Positions 26,901 to 34,759 of a stretch of DNA of 64,000 bases are shown here, in pieces. A program made the position numbers and the translations under genes. The DNA comes from Streptomyces rubrogriseus. Lineage in GTDB: Bacteria; Actinomycetota; Actinomycetes; Streptomycetales; Streptomycetaceae. Location of the stretch: NCBI RefSeq assembly GCF_027947575.1, contig NZ_CP116256.1, positions 6,324,001 to 6,388,000 of the forward strand, read 5' to 3'. The notes beneath the pieces are model-generated. The model was given only the letters and a program-made list of their open reading frames with translations, was not told where the DNA came from and searched no databases. Within the stretch, counting starts at the first letter, position 1. The number at the start of each line of letters is the position of its first letter.

Positions 26901-27813
26901 GCCCGGGGGTGATCCGGCGCAGGCACTGCTCGAAACCGAAGTTGGGTGCCACGCTGGTGGAGGCGCCGGTGCGGGAGAGAGTCTCCAGCCACAGCAGCGG
27001 GCGCTGCACGAAGGTCATCGGCGCCATGAGGTGCGCGGGGAAACCGCCGTACACCGGGGTGAGGATGCCGCCGATGAGACCCATGTCGTGGTACGGCGGC
27101 AGCCAGGAGACCATGCCGGAGTCCGCGTCGTGCCCGAGCCTGAGGTGGATGGAGCGCAGGTTGCGCACCAGGTTGCCGTGTTCGACCATCACGCCCTTGG
27201 GCGCGGCGGTGGAACCCGAGGTGTACTGGAGGAAGGCCAGCGACCGCGCCGTGGCTCCGGGGTCCTCCCGGGCGGCGGTGGACTCGCCGGTGTAGAGGTC
27301 CTCGGTCACCAGCCAGCGCACGCCGTCGAGTTCGGTGCCGACCCGACCGGTGCCGCCGGCGGCGACGGCCTCGCGGACCCGGCGGGTGGTGAGGGCGTGG
27401 GTGGCGCCGCAGTCCCGGGCGATGGCCGCGAGCCGGGGCACCGTCTGGCCGAACCGGGCGTTGTCCGGCGGGTAGGCCGGGACGGCCACGGCACCGGCGT
27501 ACAGGCAGCCGAAGAACGCGGCGAGGTAGTCGAGGCCCGGCGGGTGCAGCAGAAGCACCGGGCCCTGCCCCGCCCCGGCGTGCCGCAGGTGGGCGGCCAC
27601 CTCGCGGGCGTGCAGGTCGAGTTCGCGGTAGGTCCAGGCGACGGACGTGCCGTCGGTGTCGGTGAGGAAGCGGTGGGCGAGGGCGTCGGGGGTGTGTTCC
27701 GCCCGGTGCCGCAGCAGGGCCGTGACCGTCTCCGGTTCGGGTCCCTGCCAGTGCTCGTGCAGCGGGTCCGTCGGCCCCTGGCTCACGTTCTTCTCCCTGC
27801 GGTTCCGGGCCAT
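20917..27813 (-). CDS. redL: RedL: FAAL-ACP-KS-AT-ACP-OAS polyketide synthase for 2-undecylpyrrole
   Basis: 2298 residues. Domains by position: fatty-acyl-AMP ligase (1-~610, core FLQYTSGSTAAPKG ~195); ACP1 (GLDSKQA, Ser ~739); KS (~800-1220; Cys in DTACSSS ~956, HGTGT downstream); AT (~1320-1640; GHSVGA ~1408); ACP2 (GFDSL ~1735). A ~110-residue Pro/Ala/Tyr-rich linker (~1790-1905) follows, and then a PLP alpha-oxoamine synthase (~1930-2290; TLSKALGSLGG Lys ~2153). The module activates dodecanoate, extends it with malonate, and condenses with glycine with loss of CO2 and release as 4-keto-2-undecylpyrroline. ATG follows the redM stop with no gap (TAGATG). No domain looks degraded. Confidence 0.95.
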   Translation of the reverse strand: MARNRREKNVSQGPTDPLHEHWQGPEPETVTALLRHRAEHTPDALAHRFLTDTDGTSVAWTYRELDLHAREVAAHLRHAGAGQGPVLLLHPPGLDYLAAFFGCLYAGAVAVPAYPPDNARFGQTVPRLAAIARDCGATHALTTRRVREAVAAGGTGRVGTELDGVRWLVTEDLYTGESTAAREDPGATARSLAFLQYTSGSTAAPKGVMVEHGNLVRNLRSIHLRLGHDADSGMVSWLPPYHDMGLIGGILTPVYGGFPAHLMAPMTFVQRPLLWLETLSRTGASTSVAPNFGFEQCLRRITPGQRAGLDLSRWRLALNGAEPIRPDTLDRFAEYFAPAGFDRTALLPCYGLAEATLMVTGVRPADPPVVEAFDAAALEAGTARPADPGSVRTTRVVGCGAPVADVEVAVVDAATGRRVPDGTVAEIRVGGPGVARGYWGRPEAAAEVFGTAIDGEPGNAWLRTGDVGFHHDGQLYVVGRTKDVIIVQGRNIHPQDVEQTAERVGAGLRAGYGAAFAVPTADGEQLALAYEIGGPGAGDPHALLARLRTAIADEHQVTPHTVVLLKRSSVPRTTSGKIQRGACRQRLLDLELPVVAASVVQDGALPDAPAPHASASASASPERTAALVADALDRAATDAPDGTSRYPRLLTAVRMLSERLGVALDVGELLSGPEPDGASSLTGLCRAALADAAPAPAAAPERTRTQAVDWLRRAVAARLGLRPSVIDTTAPFTSLGLDSKQAVALTAPFGDWLGTPVTPATLYDHPTVESLAAHVTGPGADGRPRPRPRRPAPEPARGRADEPVAVIGIGCRFPGAPDPDSYWRLLRDGRDAVGEAPADRHGDSGGRPGGFLEHVYDFDARFFGISARETERMDPQQRLLLEVAWQTFEDAGIAPSSLAGTDTGVFVGISGHDYADLQMPHPDVVDMYSATGNAQSVAAGRLSYFFDLTGPSLALDTACSSSLTAVHTALRSLRDGECSVALAGGVNLMLTPGLSQALDRGGMLGPGGRCRTFDDGADGYVRGEGAGLVCLKPLSAALADGDRVHAVLTGSALGHGGRANGLTAPRGTAQRAVMTGALERAGVEPGQIDYVEAHGTGTALGDPVEWEALAGVYGRGRPADAPCPVGSVKTGIGHLEAAAGIAGLIKAVLVVRQREVPPLLHLTTPNRHLDWTGSGLTVPTTRRTLPAEGTLRAGVSSFGFGGTNAHVIVESAPEPPAPAAGSGAPDGTVHALSLSAHTETALATLAGRYRTHLAAHPGVPLAALCHSANAGRSQLSHRAVLTAATRDELDAALEALIRREPAVDVARGGPADGTAPSVAFLFGGQGTQYPGMGRDLYDAHPVFARTLRRADAVLRGPGEIPLLDLLFDPDRAEDLARTRYCQPALVALEVALADLWTSCGVRPAAVLGHSVGALAAACVAGVLSLEDALTLAVVRGRAMDEQPGEGAMIACVGDPETVREIAAGHDRVALAAVNAPRNLVFSGAVDRIAALRGDLERKGVTVRPLAVSHAFHSPLMAGAAEPLLEAARAVEFHPPAIPWISDATGQPVTRVDAEYWVRHLLGTVRFADGFARLRDRDAEGGPGCDAFVEIGPHPTLLNLGRSAVADRPEHDGRPTLWLPSLRRGAPGRRTLLRSLGGYQCAGGSVDWSALDGEHPPARVPLPHTPFERRTYRFQAPTPDQEGDPMPSQPTVPGTAPTGPAGEVSRTVLDTVARVCGFPVADLPVHARLGLELGFDSLMRTDLQRRLTDRFPQRMHTLQDLPEDPTVQDIIGRLAAGDDRDGGAHTAHPAPAGTVGTGPGAPPVHPAAVPAPPPVPAPQYGPYGAFPAPPHGYAVAAPVPQPGVPYPYPYGYPPHGAPGYAYYVPQPYPAQAFPPPAAPSPVQAAPAAAPAPAPVSDPVPAPAAPVRQERAFEDWAEYAELQGRLRQTRTSGSNPYGRTHEGFNSALATVDGTKVVNFAAFNYLALSHHPRVRQAAKDAVDRYGTSASATPLLFGETPLHHELEAEIARFIGAEAAIVFAGGHATNVATVGHLFGPEDLVVHDAWIHDSTVRGCILSGARRRSFPHNDWAALDRILTGARASHRRALVVIEGAYSQDGDIPDLPRFIEVKKRHGAMLMIDEAHSIGVLGRTGRGVGEHYGTDPADVDLWMGTLSKALGSLGGYIAARRPIIEYLKFTAPLHIFSTGISPANAAAALEALRVVQDEPERVARVQELAEFFRTGARARGLDVGVSRLSAVIPVITGDWEKTMALSNSLLERGVNVMPIGYPAVPRDQCRLRFFINADHSEADLEHSLDLLV

Positions 27814-29412
27814 CTACCGGGCCGTTCCGAGCGGCGCCGCCGGGCGGGGCGGGGTGTCGAGACCGAGGCGGCGGTAGTCGGTCTTGCCGTTGGGGTTGAG
27901 CGGCATTCGGTCCAGCCGGACGGCGCCGTGCGGCACCATGTAGGTCGGCAGGTGCCGTGCGCAGTGCTGCTTGAGCTCCACCAGGCCGATCCGGTCGGCG
28001 CCCTCGCACAGGGTGTAGTAGAGCCGCAGCCGTGCCTTGGGTCCCGAGCCGTCGAGCAGGACGGCGGCTTCGGCGATGCGGGGGTGGCGCAGCGCGGCGG
28101 CCTCGATCTCGCCCAGCTCGACCCGGTAGCCGGAGAGCTTCACCATGCGGTCCTTGCGCCCTCGGTAGACCAGCCGGCCGTCCTCCTCGTAGCTGACCAG
28201 GTCGCCGGTGGGGTGCACGCCCCGGCAGTGGGCGGTGGAGACCGGCTCCTCGGCGCGCCGCCAGTAGCCGGGGGTCACGCACACGCCGGAGACGTGGAGT
28301 TCGCCGATCGCGCCGGGCTCCCGGACGGTGCGTCCGGCGTCGTCCACGACGGTGGTCCCGGCGCCGGTGATGGGGAGTCCGATCGGCACGGGGGTGGCCC
28401 GGTGCAGGTCCTCGGGGCGTACCCGGTGGTAGGTGCAGACGTTGGTCTCGGTGGGGCCGTAGAGGTTGTAGAGCGGGGTGCCGGGCGGGAGCAGTTCATC
28501 GAGCGCGCGCAGCTGCGGGACGGGGAAGACCTCGCCGGCGAACAGGACGTAGCGCAGGCTCGCGGCGTGCTCGGGGGTGAGCGCCGCGGAGCTGGTCAGC
28601 AGGTGCAGGACCGAGGGGACGGAGTACCAGACGGTGATCCGGTGCCGGCGGATGCCCTCGGCCAGCGCGGTCACGTCCTTGGTCGCGGCGTCGGGGACGA
28701 TCCACACCGCGGCCCCGCAGGACAGCGCGGTGAAGAGGTCGAAGGTGCTCAGGTCGAAGTTGAAGGAGGCGTGGCCCGCGAACACGTCGTCGGGGCCGAC
28801 GTCCAGCTCGTCGCGGGCCCAGGCCACGAAGTTGGCCAGTGCGCCGTGCGAGATCTGCACCCCCTTGGGCGTGCCGGTGGAACCCGAGGTGTAGAGGATG
28901 GCGGCGAGGTCGCCGGGGGTGAGGGAGGGAAGCAGGGTGACCCGCCCGGCGCAGCCCTGCTCCCAGCTCTCCCAGGGGGCGACCGGGGTGCCGCCCACCG
29001 TGTCGGGCAGTGCGTCGCCGAGGGCCACGACCGTGGTGACGGACGCCGGCAGGTCGTCGTCCCCGAGCAGGGCGGCGTGGTGCGCGTCGGTGAACAGGAC
29101 CACGGGTTCGGCGTCCGCCAGGATGGTCCGCACCCTGCTCACCGGCTGGCCGCCGTCCAGGGGGACGTAGGCGCACCCGGCCTCCAGGGCGGCGACGATC
29201 GCCTCGGCGTAGCGCGGCTGCTTGTCCATCCAGACGGCGATCCGGTCGCCGGTGCGTGTCCCCAGGCTGAGCAGGCGGGCGGCCACCGCCTCGACCCGGG
29301 CGGTGAACTCCCCGTACGTCAGGGGGTCGGAGCCGACGAAGGCGGGCCGGGCCGCGTGCTGCGCGGACGTGTCCTGTGGCAGGCGTATCACGGAGGGAGT
29401 GGCGGCGCTCAT
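27814..29412 (-). CDS. redM: RedM: L-proline adenylating enzyme
   Basis: 532 residues, free-standing NRPS-type adenylation domain. Core motifs: LYTSGSTGTPKG (~175), YNLYGPTETNV (~315), YRGRKDRMVKLSGYRVELGEIE (~430) and PNGKTDYRRL near the end. By homology it activates proline and loads it on RedO for the pyrrole of MBC. ATG at 29412 (MSAATPS) follows GGAGAAGG; the longer frame upstream is Pro/Arg-rich and non-coding in appearance. About 112 bp separate it from redN, the widest gap within the leftward run apart from the promoter. Confidence 0.93.
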   Translation of the reverse strand: MSAATPSVIRLPQDTSAQHAARPAFVGSDPLTYGEFTARVEAVAARLLSLGTRTGDRIAVWMDKQPRYAEAIVAALEAGCAYVPLDGGQPVSRVRTILADAEPVVLFTDAHHAALLGDDDLPASVTTVVALGDALPDTVGGTPVAPWESWEQGCAGRVTLLPSLTPGDLAAILYTSGSTGTPKGVQISHGALANFVAWARDELDVGPDDVFAGHASFNFDLSTFDLFTALSCGAAVWIVPDAATKDVTALAEGIRRHRITVWYSVPSVLHLLTSSAALTPEHAASLRYVLFAGEVFPVPQLRALDELLPPGTPLYNLYGPTETNVCTYHRVRPEDLHRATPVPIGLPITGAGTTVVDDAGRTVREPGAIGELHVSGVCVTPGYWRRAEEPVSTAHCRGVHPTGDLVSYEEDGRLVYRGRKDRMVKLSGYRVELGEIEAAALRHPRIAEAAVLLDGSGPKARLRLYYTLCEGADRIGLVELKQHCARHLPTYMVPHGAVRLDRMPLNPNGKTDYRRLGLDTPPRPAAPLGTAR

Positions 29413-29524
29413 GGTGTACAGGCCCTTCTCCTTGACGTGCGTGGGTTGCTCGGGTCCGGCCGGGCAGGGAGGGGGCCTGCCCGGCCGGGGTGTGCGGGCG
29501 GAAACGGTGCGGGGGGGAGGGCGG

Positions 29525-31450
29525 TTAGGGCGTGCCCGGCAGTACGCCGGTCTCGCGGGCGGCATCGACGAAGATCTCCGCGGCCAGCTCCAGGTCCTGC
29601 GGCGTGTGTTCGCAGGTGACGCTGACCCGCAGCCGGGCGTCGCCGAGGGGCACGCCGGGGTAGACCACGGTCTGGCAGAACAGGCCGCGGGCGCGCACCG
29701 CCCGGCCCAGCTCCATCGCCCGGCGTTCGTCGCCGATGACGATGGGCAGGATGGCGCTCTCGGAGTGCTCCAGGTCGAACCCGGCGTCCAGGAGCCGGTC
29801 CCGCAGCGTGCCGATGTTGGTCCACAGCCGCTTGAGGCGTTCCGGCTCGGACTCGATGACGTCGATGGAGGCGATCAGTCCGGCGGCGACCCCGGCGGGG
29901 ATGTTCGCGGCGAAGACGTAGGAGTTGGAGTAGTAGCGCAGGTACTCGACGACCTCCTCCTCGCCGACCACGAACCCGCCCATGCCGGCCAGGGTCTTGC
30001 TCATGGTGCCCAGCTCGAGGTCGACCTCGCCCTTGAGCCCGAAGTGCTCGGCGGTGCCGGAGCCGCGTACGCCGAGGACGCCGGTGGCGTGGGCGTCGTC
30101 GATCATCACGCGGGCGTCGTACTCCTTGGCCAGCCGGACGATCTCGGGCAGGTCGCACACGTCGCCGTGCATGCTGAAGACGCCGTCCGCGACGATGAGC
30201 CTGCCGCCGGTGCCCTCCGCCGCGCTGCGGCTGAGGATCCGCTCCAGGTCGGCCATGTCGTTGTGCCGGTAGATCTTGCGCACGGCGCCGGAGAGCCGTG
30301 CCCCGTCGACGATGCTCATGTGGTTGAGGCGGTCGACGACGAGGGTGTCGTAGCTCTTGACCAGTGCCGAGATGGCACCGAGGTTCGCGGAGTAGCCGCC
30401 GGGATAGACGATGCAGGCGGGCCGCTGCTTGAAGGCCGCCAGGCGGCGCTCCAGTTCCTTGTGCAGCATGTTGGTGCCGCCGATGAAGCGGGAGCCGGTG
30501 TGGGTGGCACCGTAGGTGCGGGTGGCGTCGACGACGGCCTCGATCACGCTGGGGTGGTTGGCGAGGCCGAGGTAGTTGTTCGAGGCGAACATGAGGAACT
30601 CGCGCTTGCGGCCCTCCAGTTCGTCGAAGATGACGGCGCGGCTCCCGCACCGGGAGTGCAGCGGCATGCCGTACCAGTACAGGCGGTCCTTCTCGCGGGA
30701 GCGCAGATAGCCGGCGAAGCTGCGGGTCTTGGCGAACAGGTCGGGGTCTCGCTGTTCGGTGAAGTCCTTCATGGAGCGGTGGTCCCAGCCGTCCGCGCCG
30801 GGCGCGGGCGCGGTCCCGGTCCGGCCGGGGGCGGAGGCCGCCGTGTCCGTCGCCGCTGCCGCCTCCGTGGCCGCCGTCCCCGGGGCCGCCACGACGAGGC
30901 CGCGCAGGGCGTCGGCCAGGGCGCGCAGTGTCGTGGCGCCGGCCGCGTCCGGGGCGGCGCCGGTGAGCCCGAGCCGCTCGGTCGCCTCGGCGACGACGGA
31001 GGTCAGGACGACCGAGTCGACGCCCAGTTCGCCCTCCAGGTCGGCGTCCAGGTCGAGCTGGTGCCGCTGGTACTGGGTCTGCCGCATGGCGGCCGCCACC
31101 ACGGCCTCGGTGACGGGGTCGCCGCTGCTCCCCTCCGCCGGGACCACCGGCAGGGGGCCGGCGACCGGTGCGGGCCGGTCGTCGCCGGCGTCGGCGAGCG
31201 CGGCGCCCACGGCGTCGACGAGTTCACCGATGGTGGCGGGGCCGGTGGGCAGCGCGGTCGACAGGCCGAAGTGCTCACGGACGGAGACCAGGACGGACTC
31301 CATGATGACGGAGTCGATGCCGAGGTCGGCCTCGAAGTGGCTCTCCGGCCGCAGGTGGCTCTCGTCGTACAGGGTGCGGGCGGCGATGACGTGCACGACG
31401 CGTTCGCGGATCCGCGCGCTGTCGGGGAGTGCGTCGACGGAGTCGGTCAT
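29525..31450 (-). CDS. redN: RedN: ACP-ACP-OAS enzyme of bipyrrole formation
   Basis: 641 residues. Two tandem carrier domains (LGIDSV, Ser47; LGVDSV, Ser ~144) are followed by an Ala/Thr-rich linker and a PLP alpha-oxoamine synthase (~245-640; GTMSKTLAGMGG Lys ~484). It is the counterpart of PigH. The carriers hold malonyl-derived intermediates for RedX, and the OAS domain condenses with serine to form 4-hydroxy-2,2'-bipyrrole-5-methanol. ATG overlaps the redO stop (ATGA). Confidence 0.93.
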   Translation of the reverse strand: MTDSVDALPDSARIRERVVHVIAARTLYDESHLRPESHFEADLGIDSVIMESVLVSVREHFGLSTALPTGPATIGELVDAVGAALADAGDDRPAPVAGPLPVVPAEGSSGDPVTEAVVAAAMRQTQYQRHQLDLDADLEGELGVDSVVLTSVVAEATERLGLTGAAPDAAGATTLRALADALRGLVVAAPGTAATEAAAATDTAASAPGRTGTAPAPGADGWDHRSMKDFTEQRDPDLFAKTRSFAGYLRSREKDRLYWYGMPLHSRCGSRAVIFDELEGRKREFLMFASNNYLGLANHPSVIEAVVDATRTYGATHTGSRFIGGTNMLHKELERRLAAFKQRPACIVYPGGYSANLGAISALVKSYDTLVVDRLNHMSIVDGARLSGAVRKIYRHNDMADLERILSRSAAEGTGGRLIVADGVFSMHGDVCDLPEIVRLAKEYDARVMIDDAHATGVLGVRGSGTAEHFGLKGEVDLELGTMSKTLAGMGGFVVGEEEVVEYLRYYSNSYVFAANIPAGVAAGLIASIDVIESEPERLKRLWTNIGTLRDRLLDAGFDLEHSESAILPIVIGDERRAMELGRAVRARGLFCQTVVYPGVPLGDARLRVSVTCEHTPQDLELAAEIFVDAARETGVLPGTP

Positions 31451-31710
31451 GCCGCGGTTCCCCCCTCGTTCTGCCGGAGCCGGTCGACCAGGGCGCAGAT
31501 CGCGTTGACGGACCTGAAGTTCTGCAGGGTGACCTCCGGCAGCGGCACCGTGACGCGGAACTCGCCCTGCAGGTAGTGGACGAGGTCGAAGATGGCGGCG
31601 GAGTCGATGATGTTCAGCTCCGCGATGGGGGTGTCCGGCTCCAGGCCTTCGGCGTCGCCGCCCATCCAGGCGTCGGCGATGTAGTCGGTGATCAGTTTCC
31701 GAGGAGTCAT
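31447..31710 (-). CDS. redO: RedO: peptidyl carrier protein for proline
   Basis: 87 residues, a single carrier domain with the phosphopantetheine site LNIIDSAAIF (Ser ~37). It carries L-prolyl and then pyrrole-2-carboxyl groups between RedM, RedW and RedX. ATG at 31710 has GAGGA-like purines weakly placed upstream. It lies 59 bp after redP and overlaps redN by 4 bp. Confidence 0.92.
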   Translation of the reverse strand: MTPRKLITDYIADAWMGGDAEGLEPDTPIAELNIIDSAAIFDLVHYLQGEFRVTVPLPEVTLQNFRSVNAICALVDRLRQNEGGTAA

Positions 31711-31769
31711 GGTCGTCCTTGGTTCATCGGTCGTCTGCGCGCGCTTCGGCCGGGCCCGGCCGGCCGCCC

Positions 31770-32777
31770 TCAGACCGGATCGACGGCGGGCCAGGTCAGG
31801 GCGGCGGCACCCCAGGTGAGGCCGCCGCCGAAGGCGGTGAGGAGCACCCGGTCGCCGGGCCGGAGGGTGCCCCGGGCGTGCGCGTGGTCGAGCGCGAGCG
31901 GGATGGAGGCGGCGGCGGTGTTGCCCACTTCGGCGATGTTGCTGACGCTGCGCTCGCGGGGGATGCCGATCTCGTCGGCGAGCCGGGCGGTGATGCGGTG
32001 GTTGGCCTGGTGGCTGACCAGCCAGTCCACGTCCTCCACCCGCCAGCCCGCCCGGTCGAGCACGCTCTCCGCGCACTCGCCCATGCGCTGGACGGCGAGC
32101 CAGAAGACCCGCTTGCCCTCCATGGTGAAGTAGCGGTCGGCGAGGTCGTCCGGTGCCACCGCGCCCGGCCGCGGCGGTCCGCCGGCCGGCACGGTGATCA
32201 GGTCCACGCCGGTGCCGTCGCTGCCCAGCCGCAGCGGGCCGAGGGCACCGGTCTCCCCCGGCTCGCCGGCGCGCAGCACGACGGCGCCGGCGCCGTCACC
32301 GAAGATCACCGAGGTGGAGCGGTCCCGCGGGTTGAGGATGCGGGAGAAAGTCTCCGCGCCGATGACCAGGACCCGTTCCGCCGCTCCGGACGCGATCAGA
32401 CCGGACCCCGTGGCGAGCCCGTAGAGGAAGCCGGAGCACACCGCGGACACGTCGAACGCCGGGACCGGGCCGGTGCCCAGCCGGGCCGCCACCGTCGGCG
32501 CGGTCGCCGGGCAGGGCCGGTCCGGGGTGGTGGTGGCCACGATGACCGCGTCCACCTCGTCCGGTGCCAGGCGGGCGGACTTCAGTGCCCGCTCGGCCGC
32601 GCCCACCGCCAGGTCGGAGGTGTGGGTGCCCTCGTCGGCCACGTAGCGCCGGGCGATCCCCGTACGGGCCCGGATCCACTCGTCCGAGGTGTCCATCGTC
32701 CGCTCCAGCTCCGCGTTGGTGACGCACCGGGACGGCAGACAGGAACCGAGGCCGGCCAGCACGGACGACCGGGTCAC
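31770..32777 (-). CDS. redP: RedP: KAS III (FabH-like) starter synthase
   Basis: 335 residues, thiolase fold. The FabH triad is complete: Cys in VSAVCSGFLYG (~115), His in HQANHR (~250) and Asn in GNTAAAS (~280). In S. coelicolor RedP starts the dodecanoate chain from acetyl-CoA and malonyl-RedQ, so it sets the primer and hence straight or branched alkyl chains. It is the first gene of the leftward operon, with a ~140-nt leader from the promoter described at 32923. Confidence 0.93.
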   Translation of the reverse strand: MTRSSVLAGLGSCLPSRCVTNAELERTMDTSDEWIRARTGIARRYVADEGTHTSDLAVGAAERALKSARLAPDEVDAVIVATTTPDRPCPATAPTVAARLGTGPVPAFDVSAVCSGFLYGLATGSGLIASGAAERVLVIGAETFSRILNPRDRSTSVIFGDGAGAVVLRAGEPGETGALGPLRLGSDGTGVDLITVPAGGPPRPGAVAPDDLADRYFTMEGKRVFWLAVQRMGECAESVLDRAGWRVEDVDWLVSHQANHRITARLADEIGIPRERSVSNIAEVGNTAAASIPLALDHAHARGTLRPGDRVLLTAFGGGLTWGAAALTWPAVDPV

Positions 32778-32922
32778 CGGGCACCGCCCGCGGAACGGCC
32801 GCGGTGTGCGGTGGGCCTGGTGCGGCGGCGGAGACGGGAAACCACGTATGTGCTCCTCGCGTGGTGGACGGTTTGCCGGCCGGTGGGCGTGGGGAGTAAG
32901 TCCGGGCCCCCCGGCCGCACCG

Positions 32923-32965
32923 AGTCTGGCCGGGGCCCCTGACCGGGCGCTGACGGCTCACTGAC
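32923..32965 (-). promoter_or_regulatory. SARP-type operator and -10 box driving redP-F
   Basis: Read on the minus strand: GTCAGTG (32959-32965), GTCAGCG (32948-32954) and GTCAGGG (32937-32943), each 7 bp with 4-bp spacers (11-bp period). Exactly 8 bp follow, then CAGACT (32923-32928) as a -10 hexamer. Heptamer direct repeats at 11 bp ending 8 bp before the -10 are the known geometry of SARP binding sites. The natural binder is RedD. Confidence 0.8.
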
Positions 32966-32999
32966 CGCGGTCCCGCCCGGCGGGTGTCCCGCCCCGGGG

Positions 33000-33042
33000 G
33001 TCAGCGAACCGTCAGCGGGCCGTCAGCACACCGCCCCAGACT
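33000..33042 (+). promoter_or_regulatory. SARP-type operator and -10 box driving redQ-V
   Basis: GTCAGCG (33000-33006), GTCAGCG (33011-33017) and GTCAGCA (33022-33028) repeat at an 11-bp period. After exactly 8 bp comes CAGACT (33037-33042). This is the mirror image of the minus-strand set, about the axis 32982.5. The redQ start at 33146 leaves a leader of ~95 nt. The rest of the redP-redQ gap (32778-32922) shows nothing else I can name. Confidence 0.8.
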
Positions 33043-33145
33043 TGCCGGAGCGTCGCAACGCCGCCGCGCCCCTGACCGACACCGACACCGTCGGGCCGGG
33101 GCGGCGTTGGGCGAACGATCCATGCAGGAAAGGCGGACCACACTG

Positions 33146-33391
33146 ATGAGCACCACCTACGACAAGCTCGTTGATCTGCTGGTCGACGGTTTCGCGGTGG
33201 ACCGCGCGGCGATCCGTCCGGACGTGACCTTCGAAGAGCTGGAGATGGACTCGCTGTTCCTCGTGGAACTGCTGCTCGTCATCCAGTCCGAGTTCGGCGT
33301 GAAGATCAGCGAGGACGCCGCGGTCCCCACGGACACCATCGCCCACGCGGTGGCCCTGGTCGACAACGAGATCGCGGCCACCGCGTCATGA
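33146..33391 (+). CDS. redQ: RedQ: acyl carrier protein for the dodecanoate chain
   Basis: 81 residues, type II ACP with the phosphopantetheine motif LEMDSLFLVEL (Ser ~36). It carries the growing fatty chain made by RedP and RedR together with primary-metabolism reductases, and RedJ releases it. ATG at 33146 follows GGAAAGG. It is the first gene of the rightward operon, and its stop overlaps the redR start (ATGA). Confidence 0.93.
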   Translation: MSTTYDKLVDLLVDGFAVDRAAIRPDVTFEELEMDSLFLVELLLVIQSEFGVKISEDAAVPTDTIAHAVALVDNEIAATAS

Positions 33392-34611
33392 CCGACCCCT
33401 CCCTCGCCGTGACCGGGCTGGGTCTGGTGACCGCGGCCGGCTTGGGCGTCGACGCCACCTGGGAGGGGGTGTTGCGCGGCCGGTCGGCGGGCGCCAGGGA
33501 CGAGCGGCTCGCCGGACTGCCCGTGGACATCGCCTGTGCGGTGCCGGGCCTGCAACCGGCGCGTCACGTGGACCGGCGCAGCGTCCTGATCCACGACCGC
33601 TTCGTCCAGCTGGCGATCGTGGCCGCCCGGGAGGCCGTGGCCGACGCCGGACTCGATCCGCTGACCTGGGACGGCGCCCGGGTGGGCGTGGTCGTCGGCT
33701 GCGGGCTCGGCGGGGTGACGACGTGGGAGACCCAGCACCGGCGCCTGCTGGAGCGCGGCCCCGAAGCGGTGTCCGCGCTCCTGGTGCCGATGCTGGTGCC
33801 CAACATGGCGGCCGGGCACCTCGCGATGGACCTGCGTGCGCTGGGCCCGAACCTGGTGACGGCGACCGCCTGCGCCTCGGGCGGCACCGCGCTGGGCACC
33901 GCGGCCCGGCTGCTGCGGGACGGGACGTGCGACATCGTCGTGGCCGGTGGCACCGAGGCGGGCGTCAGTCCTCTCATGGTCACCGGTTTCGCGCAGATGG
34001 GCGCGCTGTCGCGCCGGGTCGACGATCCGCCGGCGGCGTCCAGGCCCTTCGACGCCGACCGGGACGGCTTCGTGATCGGCGAGGGCAGCGGCATGCTCGT
34101 CCTGGAGCGCGCGGCGGACGCCGAGGCGCGCGGCGCGACGGTGCGCGCGCGGCTGGTGGGCCACGGCGCGTCGGCGGACGCCCACCACGTCACCGCGCCC
34201 GACCCGGAGGGCGCCGGCGCCCTACGGGCGATGGAGGCGGCCCTCGCCCAGGCGGGCGTCACCGGCCGCGACATCGACCACGTGAACGCGCACGGCACCT
34301 CGACCCCGCTGAACGACGCGGTGGAGGCCGCGGTGCTGGGCCGGCTGGTGGGCGACCGGGCGACCGTGACCTCGGCCAAGGGCGTCCTCGGGCACACGCT
34401 GGGCGCCGCCGGTGCGATCGAGGCGGCGCTGACCGTGCTCAGCATCGAGCGCTCCACCGTTCCCCCGACCGCGAACCTGCGACGGCGGGACCCGGCCGTC
34501 GACCTGGACGTGGTCGCCGACGCTCCGCGGGAGCAGAAGGTGGAGCTGGCGATGAGCAACTCCTTCGGCTTCGGCGGGCAGAACGCGGTCCTGGTCTTCG
34601 CCTCCCCGTGA
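33388..34611 (+). CDS. redR: RedR: KAS II (FabF-like) elongating ketosynthase
   Basis: 407 residues. Complete Cys-His-His set: ATACASGGTALG (Cys ~168), NAHGTSTPLND (His ~300) and KGVLGHTLGAAG (His ~335). It extends the RedP-primed chain on RedQ to C12. Translation is coupled to redQ by a 4-bp overlap. The 148 bp to the next gene are C-rich and show no promoter motif or clear hairpin. Confidence 0.93.
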   Translation: MTDPSLAVTGLGLVTAAGLGVDATWEGVLRGRSAGARDERLAGLPVDIACAVPGLQPARHVDRRSVLIHDRFVQLAIVAAREAVADAGLDPLTWDGARVGVVVGCGLGGVTTWETQHRRLLERGPEAVSALLVPMLVPNMAAGHLAMDLRALGPNLVTATACASGGTALGTAARLLRDGTCDIVVAGGTEAGVSPLMVTGFAQMGALSRRVDDPPAASRPFDADRDGFVIGEGSGMLVLERAADAEARGATVRARLVGHGASADAHHVTAPDPEGAGALRAMEAALAQAGVTGRDIDHVNAHGTSTPLNDAVEAAVLGRLVGDRATVTSAKGVLGHTLGAAGAIEAALTVLSIERSTVPPTANLRRRDPAVDLDVVADAPREQKVELAMSNSFGFGGQNAVLVFASP

Positions 34612-34759
34612 CGGCCCCGGCCCGCTGACACCCCCCGCCGGCGGCCCCTGGCCCCTCCCCGGCCCCCTCCCCGCCTCTCCTCGAACCCCTGCCCCACCCC
34701 CGGCCCCGGGCGTCCCCGCTCGCGGCACCTCCCCGTCGACCTCCGGAAGAAGCTGGCTC

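Noticed and set aside
25978..29619. A 1213-residue open frame on the + strand opposite redL/redM
   Set aside because: It is antisense to well-defined FAAL and adenylation domains. Its composition (Gly/Val/Gln/His/Arg) is that of a GC-bias shadow and there is no start signal.
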